The notes beneath the pieces are model-generated. The model worked only from the letters and a program-made list of their open reading frames with translations, had not been told where the DNA came from and searched no databases. Below, one piece after another: positions 28,401 through 37,696 of a stretch of DNA of 64,000 nucleotides (positions within the stretch are counted from its first letter, which is position 1; every line of letters starts with the position of its first letter). Position numbers and translations under genes: made by a program. The DNA lies in contig OZ246012.1 of assembly GCA_965230615.1 (NCBI GenBank), forward strand, positions 620,001 to 684,000, in the 5' to 3' direction. The stretch is from G965230615 sp965230615. Its GTDB lineage: Bacteria > Pseudomonadota > Gammaproteobacteria > HTCC5015.

Positions 28401-31400
28401 TTATTATTCTCAAGATAATATAGATGGGAAAATGTATGATACTGTTGTATCCCGTATCGAAGTCGATGATGGTTATAATAAAACCTATACCCACCTAGAG
28501 TATGCAAAAGGATCTGCTGATTTTGATGTGGCAGGAATAACGGCCATCTATAACCATGTAACGGTTGTTCCCAGTGGTAACTCAGCAACTAAAAATACGG
28601 CTAATGGCTGGCATAAGGAATATTTCCTGACCAGCCAGGTTGACAGTCATTCTAGTGGTATTAAAAGCAATACTGTGCAGCTTTGCACAGCTAAAAGTGA
28701 CTGTCGAGATGTTAGCTACGGTAGTAGCTATCATGCATTCAGTTCTGGCCTACCCTACCATCGAGAATTTAAAGATAGCGCAGGTAATAGCGTGGCTACA
28801 TTCAGTACACGCTACCAAGTTTATCAAACGGATATTCTGGCAAAAAATAAAAAATCACTGGGTCGTAACTTTGCCATTCGTCCAGTAGTACAGATAGATA
28901 AGATCAATAATAGTGAGCATAAGGTCGAATTTAAGTATGACTTTGATACAGCTCGAATTACCCAAACAAAAATATTTGAACGTAATAACAAAGGCGAAAC
29001 GGAAATAACCAAGCAAACGATTAGCTATGCCGCTGATATCTATCCTGAACTAAAATCATTAAATTTTTTGAATCGCCCGGCACAGGTTATCACTGAAGTT
29101 GAGCGTGACGATAAAAAAACTGTTATTGATAATGTTGTTACAACCTGGAAAAACTTCAATAACAGTAACAAGTGGGATGAAGATAAGGGCTTTATTGCGT
29201 TGAATAACAAGCCAGGGAACTTTGATTTTAATAAGCCACCGGGTAATAATGATAATAATTGGTTGATGGCCTTTGATACAACCTTATTGAAAAAAGATAA
29301 TGGCCGCTTACTAGAATACCTCGATCATACCCTGCTATACAATAGCTCTATTTATGACAAATCCAGCCGTTTTGAAATAGCTCATTTTTCCAATGCCAGT
29401 GTTAGCAATAACCAGGCTGGCTATACCGGTTTTGAAAACTATGAGGATTTATCCTCATGGAATATTATCGGCAAGGTTAAAAACAATGCTGGTTTCACAG
29501 GAGCGCAAGCATTGTCAGGTAATAACGCGATTAGCATTACTAAAGATCCCGTTGGCTATAATGGAAATGAAGTCTATATTGTTTCTGCTCAGGTTAAGCC
29601 GAAGCAAGGGCAAAGGTGTACTGTTGGCTTTGGCAATGATGCCAACAGAAGCAGCACTAAAAATCAATGGCAATATATAGAATATGTCAGCACTCAACCT
29701 AATGGCTTCCCCATAGTAAAGTGTAACAATGGCGGCAGTATAGATGACTTTCGTTTTGCGCCGGTAAATGCTGATTTCTCGGCGACAGTATATGACACTG
29801 AATATTTTGATCCCATTGCGATGATCGATAGCAATGGCGGTGTAAGACGCATCAGCTATGATGAGCGTCGACGTTTGAGTATTGTTGAAGAACCTGGCGA
29901 GATACGTAATATTTATTATGATTATTACTATTCACGTGAAGGTAATAATGATAATTTTAACGCCAATGATCCAAACGCTTTTACTAATGGCTTTGGGAAC
30001 ACGCCCAATTCAAAGCGAAAAACCATTAATTACTCAGATGGTTTAGACAGGCCTATACAAATACAAACAGCTATAAATGCCAATGCAAGTATTGTCTCAC
30101 AGGTATTTTATGATGGCTGGGGACATCCGGCGATTCGCACACTACCAGCAAAAATAAAAGCTGGCTTTGCTTATAACAAAAAATTTGCTAAGTATGACTG
30201 GGATAGCGGCATTATCAGTGGTGATGTTGCTGATTACTACAAAACAGGTGATGGCCAGCGTATTGCTGCAACAGGTGATCATCACTACGTCTATTATCGT
30301 ACCGTCTATGAAGACTCGCCGATGGTCCGCCCTATTCTGCATGCCAAGCCTGGAAAAACCTTTGCCTACCGGCCAGATAAAGACAGTCATTATGTGTCTA
30401 CACAGGCTTATGGTATTGAAGACAGCGAAATCCAAGATGAAAATATTGCCAAGACCGTTTTAAAACCATTTGGCTTAATCCTGGATAGTCGTAATGAAAA
30501 ATTCTACGATGCGTCCAAAACAAGTCAGCCACTGGATAATACCAATAAATTAAATACTGTGATGGTAACCACGCAGAATCATCGTTTAATTGGCACAGTA
30601 ACAGGATCAGAGACAGGCGCTGAGCGGATACAACGGTCATTCGACTACAATTATAACTTTTCCAATGGTGGCAGTTCATTAGTTTACTACATGCCTAACG
30701 CCCACCTAAATCTCTTTAGCGGCCTAAATAACGCTTTTGCTACCAGCACGACCTTAAATTATTTAGGCCAAGTGATTACCCATAAAACACCTGACACAGG
30801 TAAAACAAAGCATTTATATGATCGCATGGGACGGTTGCGCTTCGCTATAACAGAAGAAGGTAAAAAACAATCGCCTAATCAGGTTAAATACTGGCGTTAT
30901 GATGTATTGAACCGAGTCATCGAAGAAGGTTATCTTGAAAGAGACTGGGACCAATTGAGCCAGAATCAACTTAACAACCCAAACTACCCTAATAACATTA
31001 ACACCTGGCGGGTGCGCTACACGTTTGACCTGGACGATAATAATAATAGCAGTAATTTAAAAGGTCGCTTATATAAAATAGAGACTAATTCTGACAACGA
31101 TGGTTCTGATATCGAAATAAGCACGCGCTATAGCTATGACGTAGCAGGTCGGCCGTTGACAGTTAGCCTGCAGATGATTGACTTTGATAATAAAACCCGT
31201 ACAACTCAATATGCTTACAATGAATATAATGAAACTGTACAAATCACCTACCCTGATAATACAGGACTTGACACTGTTGTTACTTATCAACTGAACAATT
31301 TAGGCCAAATTAAGAATATTGGTACACCTGATGATAATAAGTTTTATGCAAGCTACCAATACAATGCTGATGGCAGCATTTTCACTGAATCCAGTAATGT

Positions 31401-33270
31401 CAGCAGTAATCAGCCCACTATCCGAACTTACGATTACAATATTATTGGTAATCTTTTATCAATAAAAGATGAATTAAACGGCAAGACCTTATTTAAAGAA
31501 GTATTAGACTATACCGTCAATGGTGTTTACCAAGATGGAAATATCCAATCGCTTAAATTCAAGTTTTCACCTGAAATTGGTGCATCGAATTACAGTTATC
31601 AAGCTCAATACGATGATTTTGGCCGGTTAACCCAAGCAAAGAACTCCGCAAAAAAACAATGGGACTATGGTGTTGCTGGCAATACTCTTTTTGATTTAAA
31701 CGGTAATTTAGCAACACTCTCCCGAGGGAAATCCAGTCAGGATTACCAGTATTATAATAATACGAATAGAGTAAAAAATATTGACGGCGCTGGCAACGAT
31801 TACCAATACGATAAAAACGGGCGTGTCACTAAAACACCAACGCTTAAAAAAATCAGCTACGACCCTTTTACAGGCATGAGCACATCAATCAAGATTGATA
31901 ACAATAACAACGTTAAATATCAATATCAGGCGGGTACGCAGCGTGTTTATAAATCATTCAAAGCGAAAAGTGCGAACGATAGTGAAGAAGCATTATATGT
32001 TTTAGGTATGGCCGACCTGACATTGGCTGATATAACAAAGAAAAATTCGCAAGATCAGGTTCAGAAATACATTTATGGTCCAAGCGGTATTATTGCGATC
32101 ACTGATGATAGTCACACTTATTTTTTATCAAACGACCATATGGCATCAACCCGCCTAGTGCGTGATGAAACGAATAATATAGCAGCTTATTATAGCTACT
32201 TCCCATATGGGGAAGCGCTAGAGTCTGGCGGCAATTTGGTGGACGTATTTCGTTACCGTTACACCATGCAAGAATATGATGATGAAACCGGCTTGTATAA
32301 TTATCGAGCGCGCTTATATGATAGCGCGTTAGCCAAGTTTTATGAGCCAGATCCACTGAGCGCAATCGATAATCCTTATGATTATGTAGATAATAACCCG
32401 TTTAATTATACCGACCCATCAGGCATGGTAAAGCCACCTATTGCAAAAGCATCAATTAGTGATAGGTTTGCAGAAAAATTACTTCTTAACCAACTACCAG
32501 TCAAGAAAGCCATTGTAAAAGGCAAGCTTAGAGATATTAACAGCCGTGCAAGAGGTCCAACGGTTGTTGCGGTTATGCGAGAAAAAAATACGAGTTCATA
32601 TGTGATTGGTGCTAACCAAGGTGGGAGCTTGTCAATGACTAAGCTTAAGGACGCTGCCAATGATGCCTTTAAAAAAAACTCAAAAAAATCATTTACTATT
32701 GCTAACCCAAATGAGTTTGCTCAATCTAAGCTTACCCCCATTGGGGTTGGCCAGAGTGAAACATTGGAATTACAAGTTGGTGGAGGGATTGAAGTGGAGG
32801 TGCACAGAACCGCTGCGAATAAAGTAGAAATCAAACGGAAAGATTACCCTACGAAAAAGATAAAACTAACATTAAACACTAAGAAAAAGAGTGGCATAGT
32901 CAATAAAGTCACCTTGATGGAAACACTACTCGGTAGGGATATGCAGGTCGCCGAACTAAATATAAGCAAAGATGCAAAGTCAGGACAATTTAAATTTCAA
33001 TTAAAAGGGCATTTGCATGCTGAAATGAATGTGGCTATTACCACCGCCAAGAAGAAAGGCATCAACCTCAGAAAAAAGGTATTCAAAAATTTTTTCATGG
33101 GCTCATCAAAAGCTAACTGCAAACACTGTACTAAAATTATCAGGCTGACAGGAGCAGAATCGACGTTTACCAGTGACAGGAGTTTTTCTAAATGGACTTG
33201 CCCTCACCCAGGCCCACCGGGTATGCGCTTTATCAAACCAACAAAAACCTGGCTCATAAAGAGGTATTGA
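25405..33270 (+). CDS. Sec-exported RHS/YD-repeat protein with C-terminal deaminase-like toxin domain
   Basis: The start is taken at ATG 25405 because AAGGA lies 7 nt upstream; an ATG at 25399 is also in frame. An N-terminal signal peptide ends near A-V-S-A-S. Next comes a SpvB/TcaC-like segment, then many YD repeats forming the RHS shell. The RHS core end is D-E-T-G-L-Y-N-Y-R-A-R-L-Y-D then D-N-P-Y-D-Y-V-D-N-N-P-F-N-Y-T-D-P-S-G-M (about residue 2335, numbering from 25399). The variable C-terminal tip of about 285 residues carries H-A-E-M-N (H2540, E2542) and N-C-K-H-C (C2574, C2577). This is the zinc and proton-shuttle arrangement of the cytidine-deaminase superfamily used by many polymorphic toxins. 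The predicted role is a contact-dependent or secreted toxin delivering a nucleotide or nucleic-acid deaminase. No obvious immunity gene follows: the next gene is a convergent permease. Confidence 0.88.
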   Translation: MIALKKLDLHYSILLCCVLLFVLINNMAVSASTSTGNIPGSMPVEEVNLATGDITMPLSLASLPGISDQLIFGLNILYSSNIQADVSAWNIEQSTGLVGLGWSLSNEKVLVDKAGTLSKADDTYYLQTSGQRYELAKLSTKNGIDSYQTKGKFTNWLIRYEQAKEKWVVTKETGIEHHFGGGVNDLDTTTIPSSAGNSVEWGISWGNWIGSSVKKTNQTHFALAWNLSKVVDNWNNKITFKYNQVDAFKGSKAILTEAVGSGGKLFTKAAYLTTVTGTYGDQLKLYYKDMHSYEYQDPHTENNEPDAYQERYENQYLNNIDILNDQGTVLFTTKLRYNENTGDLGSKTGAEDTMRKRLLTSVIRKNNQNTALMPAHRFTYWGEKNSDGVTGITKDKNGVWQADLWDKKTGAFYGALKSITMPSGAITSYQYNKQGISNAQRKLSISRPSSSWQEPQILHGPDYIGILWFHKNNDKISVSVYDWEGRWISNDLGEFPIDSKNSVKATLQGTFFGLLTPKQEKSISIFYKDFAKPGKWHVKGKTKTLSNGTKLASGNHFIVTLDTKTHEVFAISSQDEMNWSSYSDKLRKADNMKYGLTARNNYFFTASDDKDHDESAQVRLYTFDSSTGDWNKLTKTVSHYLTRKHCNAPCIAHTDFSGILHINLLAGDSFVALEAYDKTISPGVHHNFVHYIYSWTDDFSSIKEEKIKETTTSNVILSSRNTATFFTDNLQMVVVSTDDGKWAYRYNGKSWKKKKFDNDSINDDFADIDVTVTTKNEKAKLEQYNPNVDQWNKALSFDSGNPSLWRKHWDEFILVETMVVSIAAPFLGAAEVVGGALALAATAINTTDWVLSGIDIFMPVNDGIGSIPQESGRFFTSKNDVFFRSHQGDWSRFAKLVDNLPFSTKVDSQSTQSAIDFITYTTKKNSPSCRRYPKRADCHSSNIQLLKNGAFFQAPLQLPNSESLKRDIKTDTSSLIGGNTVVTYSGGDKLKDASKLNLYYYSQDNIDGKMYDTVVSRIEVDDGYNKTYTHLEYAKGSADFDVAGITAIYNHVTVVPSGNSATKNTANGWHKEYFLTSQVDSHSSGIKSNTVQLCTAKSDCRDVSYGSSYHAFSSGLPYHREFKDSAGNSVATFSTRYQVYQTDILAKNKKSLGRNFAIRPVVQIDKINNSEHKVEFKYDFDTARITQTKIFERNNKGETEITKQTISYAADIYPELKSLNFLNRPAQVITEVERDDKKTVIDNVVTTWKNFNNSNKWDEDKGFIALNNKPGNFDFNKPPGNNDNNWLMAFDTTLLKKDNGRLLEYLDHTLLYNSSIYDKSSRFEIAHFSNASVSNNQAGYTGFENYEDLSSWNIIGKVKNNAGFTGAQALSGNNAISITKDPVGYNGNEVYIVSAQVKPKQGQRCTVGFGNDANRSSTKNQWQYIEYVSTQPNGFPIVKCNNGGSIDDFRFAPVNADFSATVYDTEYFDPIAMIDSNGGVRRISYDERRRLSIVEEPGEIRNIYYDYYYSREGNNDNFNANDPNAFTNGFGNTPNSKRKTINYSDGLDRPIQIQTAINANASIVSQVFYDGWGHPAIRTLPAKIKAGFAYNKKFAKYDWDSGIISGDVADYYKTGDGQRIAATGDHHYVYYRTVYEDSPMVRPILHAKPGKTFAYRPDKDSHYVSTQAYGIEDSEIQDENIAKTVLKPFGLILDSRNEKFYDASKTSQPLDNTNKLNTVMVTTQNHRLIGTVTGSETGAERIQRSFDYNYNFSNGGSSLVYYMPNAHLNLFSGLNNAFATSTTLNYLGQVITHKTPDTGKTKHLYDRMGRLRFAITEEGKKQSPNQVKYWRYDVLNRVIEEGYLERDWDQLSQNQLNNPNYPNNINTWRVRYTFDLDDNNNSSNLKGRLYKIETNSDNDGSDIEISTRYSYDVAGRPLTVSLQMIDFDNKTRTTQYAYNEYNETVQITYPDNTGLDTVVTYQLNNLGQIKNIGTPDDNKFYASYQYNADGSIFTESSNVSSNQPTIRTYDYNIIGNLLSIKDELNGKTLFKEVLDYTVNGVYQDGNIQSLKFKFSPEIGASNYSYQAQYDDFGRLTQAKNSAKKQWDYGVAGNTLFDLNGNLATLSRGKSSQDYQYYNNTNRVKNIDGAGNDYQYDKNGRVTKTPTLKKISYDPFTGMSTSIKIDNNNNVKYQYQAGTQRVYKSFKAKSANDSEEALYVLGMADLTLADITKKNSQDQVQKYIYGPSGIIAITDDSHTYFLSNDHMASTRLVRDETNNIAAYYSYFPYGEALESGGNLVDVFRYRYTMQEYDDETGLYNYRARLYDSALAKFYEPDPLSAIDNPYDYVDNNPFNYTDPSGMVKPPIAKASISDRFAEKLLLNQLPVKKAIVKGKLRDINSRARGPTVVAVMREKNTSSYVIGANQGGSLSMTKLKDAANDAFKKNSKKSFTIANPNEFAQSKLTPIGVGQSETLELQVGGGIEVEVHRTAANKVEIKRKDYPTKKIKLTLNTKKKSGIVNKVTLMETLLGRDMQVAELNISKDAKSGQFKFQLKGHLHAEMNVAITTAKKKGINLRKKVFKNFFMGSSKANCKHCTKIIRLTGAESTFTSDRSFSKWTCPHPGPPGMRFIKPTKTWLIKRY

Positions 33271-33319
33271 TAGCTATTTTGAGAGAGATATAAACAAGCC
33301 GGTCAAATGTGTTGAATAA

Positions 33320-33356
33320 AAGCAGCAAGCTTAGTGTTTGCTGCTTCTTATCGTTT
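33320..33356 (+). terminator. Intrinsic terminator of the RHS gene
   Basis: AAGCAGCAA (33320-33328) pairs with TTGCTGCTT (33338-33346) around a 9-nt loop. CTTATCGTTTTTT follows, giving a T-run 50-80 bp after the stop. This matches a Rho-independent terminator and argues against a co-transcribed downstream immunity gene. Confidence 0.7.
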
Positions 33357-33392
33357 TTTATAAAAGTTTACCCTGCTATATATTCAAATACC

Positions 33393-34223
33393 CTACCAAA
33401 AAAGCTGCACCAGCATACGCAAACCCGTAATAAGCAATACAGCGGCAAAGACCTTCTTCAACTTGGCTGCATCTAATTTTGCAGCCAGTGATGCACCTAG
33501 AGGCGCAAATAGTACGGTTAGCGGTACTATGCATAAGAAACCAACGAGGTTGATTAAGCCTACTGTGCCAGCAGGTGCATCAGTGGGTGTGCTGCCCAAC
33601 AATAACATGGTCAGTGCGCCTGGCAAGGAAATGATTAAACCGATTGCGGCAGCGGTGCCAACCGCTTTATGGGCTGGGTAGTTATATAGAGTGAGTAATG
33701 GCACAGAGAGTGTGCCGCCGCCGATACCGACCATTGCGCTGAAAAAACCAATGGATGTGCCCATTGCCGTTTGTCCAATATTGCCGGGCAATTGCGCAAA
33801 CAGTGCAGACTTACCGGTTCTAAACAGCATGTTCAATGCGGATAAGGTTGCTATCAGGCCAAATAAAACTGTCAGCCAAGTACCGTCTACACGTGTGACC
33901 AGCCAGCTACCCAATAATACGCCAATAAGAATAAATACTAGCCAGTGTTTTAAAAGGTTAAAATCGACATTGCCTTTTTTATTGTGTGAACGAATAGAGC
34001 TGATCGATGTAGGCACTATCGTGGCCAGCGAGGTTGCTGCGGCGATCACCATGGCAGAGTCTGGTGATACACCAAAGCTTTGAAATAAGAAAAACAGCAC
34101 TGGTACGATGACAATACCGCCCCCTACCCCTAACAAGCCCGCTAAAATACCAGCAAATACGCCTGTCGCAGCCAGCGCCAAAAAGGTAGAGATGTTATTT
34201 GCTATAAACTCAATAATACTCAT
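33393..34223 (-). CDS. TauE/SafE-family membrane permease
   Basis: The 276-aa protein has about eight hydrophobic segments and the family's paired glycine motifs: G-I-L-A-G-L-L-G-V-G-G-G-I-V-I-V-P in the first half and S-A-M-V-G-I-G-G-G-T-L-S-V-P in the second. Family members export or import sulfonates, sulfite or related organosulfur anions. It lies 88 bp downstream of mesD on the same strand and may belong to the methionine/sulfur module. The actual substrate is not known. Confidence 0.8.
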   Translation of the reverse strand: MSIIEFIANNISTFLALAATGVFAGILAGLLGVGGGIVIVPVLFFLFQSFGVSPDSAMVIAAATSLATIVPTSISSIRSHNKKGNVDFNLLKHWLVFILIGVLLGSWLVTRVDGTWLTVLFGLIATLSALNMLFRTGKSALFAQLPGNIGQTAMGTSIGFFSAMVGIGGGTLSVPLLTLYNYPAHKAVGTAAAIGLIISLPGALTMLLLGSTPTDAPAGTVGLINLVGFLCIVPLTVLFAPLGASLAAKLDAAKLKKVFAAVLLITGLRMLVQLFW

Positions 34224-34311
34224 TAATAAATACTTTTAATGTTAATGGCAAACAATGGCCTTGCCATGAATACATGGGGCCATTGCTGCGTTTTTTATCA
34301 AATAATATTCG

Positions 34312-35340
34312 CTAAGCCGAAAGCTCTTTTCTCACAATCTCTGCACCTGCGCGTAAGGCATTGAGTTTACCTCTTGCCACCTCACGTGACAGTGGTGCCA
34401 TGCCGCAATTGGTGCAAGGATAAAGTTTATCAGCATCGACATACTTGAGTGCCTCTCGCAAAGTAGCGGCGACCTCTTCGGGCGTTTCAATGGTTTTGCT
34501 GGCGACATCAATAGCGCCAACCATCACTTTTTTCCCTCGAATAAGTTCGAGCAACTCAATCGGCACATGTGAATTATGGCACTCGAGTGAGATAATATCG
34601 ATATTAGATTTTTGTAGTTGCGGAAATAATTCTTCATATTGCCGCCATTCAGAACCTAACGTCTTCTTCCACTCTGTATTCGCTTTGATACCATAGCCGT
34701 AACAAACGTGGACTACTGTCTCGCAGCTAAGCCCTTCAATGGCTTTTTCTAAGCACGCAATGCCCCATTGTTCTACTTCATCAAAAAACACATTAAATGC
34801 AGGCTCATCAAATTGAATAATATCAACACCGGCAGCTTCTAATTCTTTAGCTTCTTGATTAAGAATTTTGGCAAATTCCCAGGCGAGCGCTTTGCGGCTT
34901 TTATAATGTTCATCATAAAGTGTATCCACCATAGTCATAGGACCTGGTAGAGCCCATTTGATAGGCTGGTCGGTTTGTTCGCGCAAAAATTTGGCGTCTT
35001 TAACAAATACCGGATGCGGTCGACTTACAGGGCCAACGACTGTTGGTACGCTAGCGTCATAGCGATCACGAATTTTGACCGTCTCACGCTTTGCAAAGTC
35101 AACACCACTGAGATGTTCGATAAATGTTGTCACAAAATGCTGGCGGGTTTGCTCACCGTCGCTGACGATATCAATACCTGTTTGCTGCTGCTCTTGCAAC
35201 GACACGCGCAAGGCATCCTGTTTGCCATTAATTAACTCATCACCTTGCAACTTCCAAGGTGACCAAAGCTTCTCAGGTTCTGCCAGCCAAAAAGGCTTAG
35301 GCAAACTACCTGCCGTTGAAGTTGGTAATAATTTTTTCAT
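34312..35340 (-). CDS. mesD: Folate-independent core methionine synthase MesD
   Basis: The 342-aa protein corresponds to the catalytic C-terminal half of MetE without the folate-binding N-terminal half. The zinc and homocysteine site is visible as H-V-C-Y-G-Y-G, S-L-E-C-H-N-S and Y-P-C-T-N-C-G-M-A-P-L. The gene is directly followed in transcription order after a DUF1852 gene (24-bp gap). From published work on this family, MesD makes methionine in aerobic bacteria without methyl-folate or cobalamin and requires the DUF1852 protein and oxygen. The assignment to MesD rather than another core family rests on this partner gene. The methyl donor is not established. Confidence 0.85.
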   Translation of the reverse strand: MKKLLPTSTAGSLPKPFWLAEPEKLWSPWKLQGDELINGKQDALRVSLQEQQQTGIDIVSDGEQTRQHFVTTFIEHLSGVDFAKRETVKIRDRYDASVPTVVGPVSRPHPVFVKDAKFLREQTDQPIKWALPGPMTMVDTLYDEHYKSRKALAWEFAKILNQEAKELEAAGVDIIQFDEPAFNVFFDEVEQWGIACLEKAIEGLSCETVVHVCYGYGIKANTEWKKTLGSEWRQYEELFPQLQKSNIDIISLECHNSHVPIELLELIRGKKVMVGAIDVASKTIETPEEVAATLREALKYVDADKLYPCTNCGMAPLSREVARGKLNALRAGAEIVRKELSA

Positions 35341-35364
35341 AATAACTCTTTATATTTAAGTTAA

Positions 35365-36342
35365 CTATAATGCGTAATTTTCAGACCATTGCTCAAGAAT
35401 AGATTGATAAGGTTTTATAAAATTTTCCTCAGCAAACTTACCCTGCTTAATGGCTAACTGGCTGCGTTCTTCCCGATCATAAACAATTTGCGTTAAGGAA
35501 TGATCTGGATGCTTAAGGTTTGGTTGATACTGGTTGCCTGCAACAGCATTAGCATTGTAAATCTCGGGTCTATATATTTTTTGGAATGTCTCCATGGTAC
35601 TAATCGTGCTGATAAGCTCGATATTACTGTAATCACTGAGCAGGTCGCCAAAAAAGTAAAATGCCAAAGGTGCGACGCTATTGGGTGGCATAAAATAGCG
35701 AACCTCAAAACCCATTTTTTTGAAATACTGTTCGGTCAAAGAAGATTCATTGGGTATATATTCAACACCTAGTACAGGGTGCTGATTCTGAGTTCTAATA
35801 TAAGTTTTACTATCCGAAACACTTAAAGCGATAACAGGTGGTTTGTTAAAATTCTGTTTGTAAGCATTTGAACCCAGAAAATCTTTAAAGAGTTTTCCAT
35901 GCAGATCGCCAAAGTTCTCTGGAATACTAAATTCAGTTTGGCTTGCATTATGCTCTCTCAACAGAACGCTAAAGTCATAATCACGCACGTAAGATGAGAA
36001 GTTGTTACCTACAGTGCCTTCAATACGTTTGTTAGTTTTGTGATCGGTAATATTATTTTTAAGAATCTCGATCGATGGAAAATTCTTGCCATTACCTTGA
36101 ACATCTATGTCAACAGAGATAATTTCCAACTCGACAGCGTAACGGTCGCCCTTGGGGTTATCCCAGTGCGCTAAAGCATTGAAACGGCTGTCAATCATTC
36201 TCAAGGCATTGCGCAAATTCTCTTGACGGCGCTCTCCTCTGGCCAAATTAGCAAAGTTGGTCGTGATCCGCGTGCTATCTGCTGGCTGATAATTTTCATC
36301 GAAGCAAATGCGCTTAATCGTATATTTAAAACCTTTACTCAT
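35365..36342 (-). CDS. mesX: MesX, DUF1852 partner of MesD
   Basis: The start is placed at the ATG at 36342 (M-S-K-G-F-K-Y-T-I-K-R-I), giving 325 aa and matching how DUF1852 proteins begin. A GTG at 36390 would add 16 hydrophobic residues and is unlikely. The T-R-I-T-T-N-F-A-N-L-A-R-G-E-R-R segment is characteristic. DUF1852 proteins are needed, together with oxygen, for MesD activity; the chemistry is not settled. It is the first gene of the mesX-mesD operon. The 295-bp upstream region contains a nested palindrome. Confidence 0.85.
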   Translation of the reverse strand: MSKGFKYTIKRICFDENYQPADSTRITTNFANLARGERRQENLRNALRMIDSRFNALAHWDNPKGDRYAVELEIISVDIDVQGNGKNFPSIEILKNNITDHKTNKRIEGTVGNNFSSYVRDYDFSVLLREHNASQTEFSIPENFGDLHGKLFKDFLGSNAYKQNFNKPPVIALSVSDSKTYIRTQNQHPVLGVEYIPNESSLTEQYFKKMGFEVRYFMPPNSVAPLAFYFFGDLLSDYSNIELISTISTMETFQKIYRPEIYNANAVAGNQYQPNLKHPDHSLTQIVYDREERSQLAIKQGKFAEENFIKPYQSILEQWSENYAL

Positions 36343-36490
36343 TGTGATTTGGTATCCCGTTGCAATCAATAAAATAAGACTTTTCTTCACCGCGCTTTCA
36401 AGACAGTTAAAATACCCTGGCTGGTATGAGCGTTATAAGCCGAGCCAACACCTGTCTTAATTGTCTCGAGCTAATAATAGGCCACTTAAT

Positions 36491-36540
36491 CCATGAATAA
36501 AATTGATTTTATCTCATGAATATATGAGATTTATTCATGG
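36491..36540. promoter_or_regulatory. Nested palindromes upstream of mesX (candidate MetR/regulator site)
   Basis: CCATGAATAAA (36491-36501) and TTTATTCATGG (36530-36540) are perfect 11-bp inverted arms. Inside lies ATCTCAT-GAATAT-ATGAGAT (36511-36530). The region sits about 150 bp upstream of the mesX ATG. TGAA/TTCA half-sites are the elements of known MetR boxes, although the classical TGAA-N5-TTCA spacing is not exact here. Confidence 0.55.
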
Positions 36541-36685
36541 TTTGGGCCTGCATAGGGAAAACGTATTGGACTGTTCAGTCCTGGTGTTCAGCTCTGATGT
36601 TGACGGCCGCTCAGGGCGGTGAGTCAGCTAAGCTGTTAGGAGAAAATCACTAAAAGGCGAGTGGGTATTGCGCTGCTGTACAGCC

Positions 36686-37588
36686 TTAGCCTGCGCCCGA
36701 TGGATGCTTGTAACTGCGAGCCATATCAGTAAATGCTTTGAGATACTCAATATCCGCGTCACTTTCACGCGTGCCCAGATAAATCTGTTTGGCGATGCCA
36801 TCCTCGCCTAAGCGCACGACAGATAGGGGTAATTTGGCACAGTATTCCTCGGCCAACCAACGCGGTAGTGCCGCTACGCCGCGACCAGAGGCGACCATTT
36901 GCAGCATAATATCTGTGGTCTCACTGGTTTTGTGTCGTCTAGGCACGACACCAGCTGGATTGAGGAACTGGGTGTAAATATCCAAGCGGTCCGTCGCCAC
37001 AGGATAAGTTAGCAGAATTTGATCCCGCAGGTCTTCTGCCTGGAGGTACTTGTGAGTCGCCAAGGCATGATGCTCAGGCACAACCAAGACTTGCTCATAA
37101 TCAAACACCGGGTTAAAACACAGGCCACTTTTATAAAAGGGGTCTGGTGTTACCAATAAGTCAATTTCGTAATCCAACAGTGCGCCTACTCCGCCGAATT
37201 GGAATTTTTGTTTCACGTCAACATCCACGTCTGGCCAGGCGTCTAAAAACGGCGACACCACCTTTAGCAACCATTGATAGCAGGGGTGGCACTCCATACC
37301 TATTCGCAAAGTACCACGTTCGCCTTGAGCGATCTGTATGAGCTTGTCTTCGGCATGATCCAGCAAGGGCAGCACTCGTTTGGCGATATTCAACAGGTAT
37401 TGTCCGGCCTGTGTCAGCTGCAAGCTACGTCCCTCACGCAGCCAGACCTCTGTGCCGAGCTTATCTTCGAGTTTACGCATCGTATGACTCAGCGCTGACT
37501 GAGTGACACACAACTCTTTGGCCGCTGCAGTCAGCGACCCGTGTTGCTCAACAGCTTGTACTACTCTAAGGTGAATGCGCTCAATCAT
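36686..37588 (-). CDS. metR: MetR-like LysR-family regulator
   Basis: The start is taken at ATG 37588 (M-I-E-R-I-H-L), matching the usual MetR N-terminus and giving 300 aa; an ATG 9 bp upstream is also in frame. The winged helix-turn-helix (S-L-T-A-A-A-K-E-L-C-V-T-Q-S-A-L-S-H) is followed by the effector domain. It carries MetR-type segments: I-G-M-E-C-H-P-C-Y-Q-W-L, a P-V-x-x-x-R-L-D-I-Y pocket motif and L-Q-M-V-A-S-G-R-G-V-A-A-L-P-R-W. MetR responds to homocysteine and activates methionine synthases. It is divergent from the reductase at 37697 and sits next to mesX-mesD, its likely targets. Confidence 0.82.
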   Translation of the reverse strand: MIERIHLRVVQAVEQHGSLTAAAKELCVTQSALSHTMRKLEDKLGTEVWLREGRSLQLTQAGQYLLNIAKRVLPLLDHAEDKLIQIAQGERGTLRIGMECHPCYQWLLKVVSPFLDAWPDVDVDVKQKFQFGGVGALLDYEIDLLVTPDPFYKSGLCFNPVFDYEQVLVVPEHHALATHKYLQAEDLRDQILLTYPVATDRLDIYTQFLNPAGVVPRRHKTSETTDIMLQMVASGRGVAALPRWLAEEYCAKLPLSVVRLGEDGIAKQIYLGTRESDADIEYLKAFTDMARSYKHPSGAG

Positions 37589-37696
37589 AAGATACATGAG
37601 AAAAATTAATCGATATGTGAAAATATACCATTTTTATTCATTTTGAAAGTGTTTTAGTATCCCTGGCAGTTGATTATTAAACCAGGGACTATAGAA

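Noticed and set aside
33691..34083. 130-codon plus-strand frame
   Set aside because: It is antisense to the TauE/SafE permease, which has clear family motifs; it has no recognisable domain.
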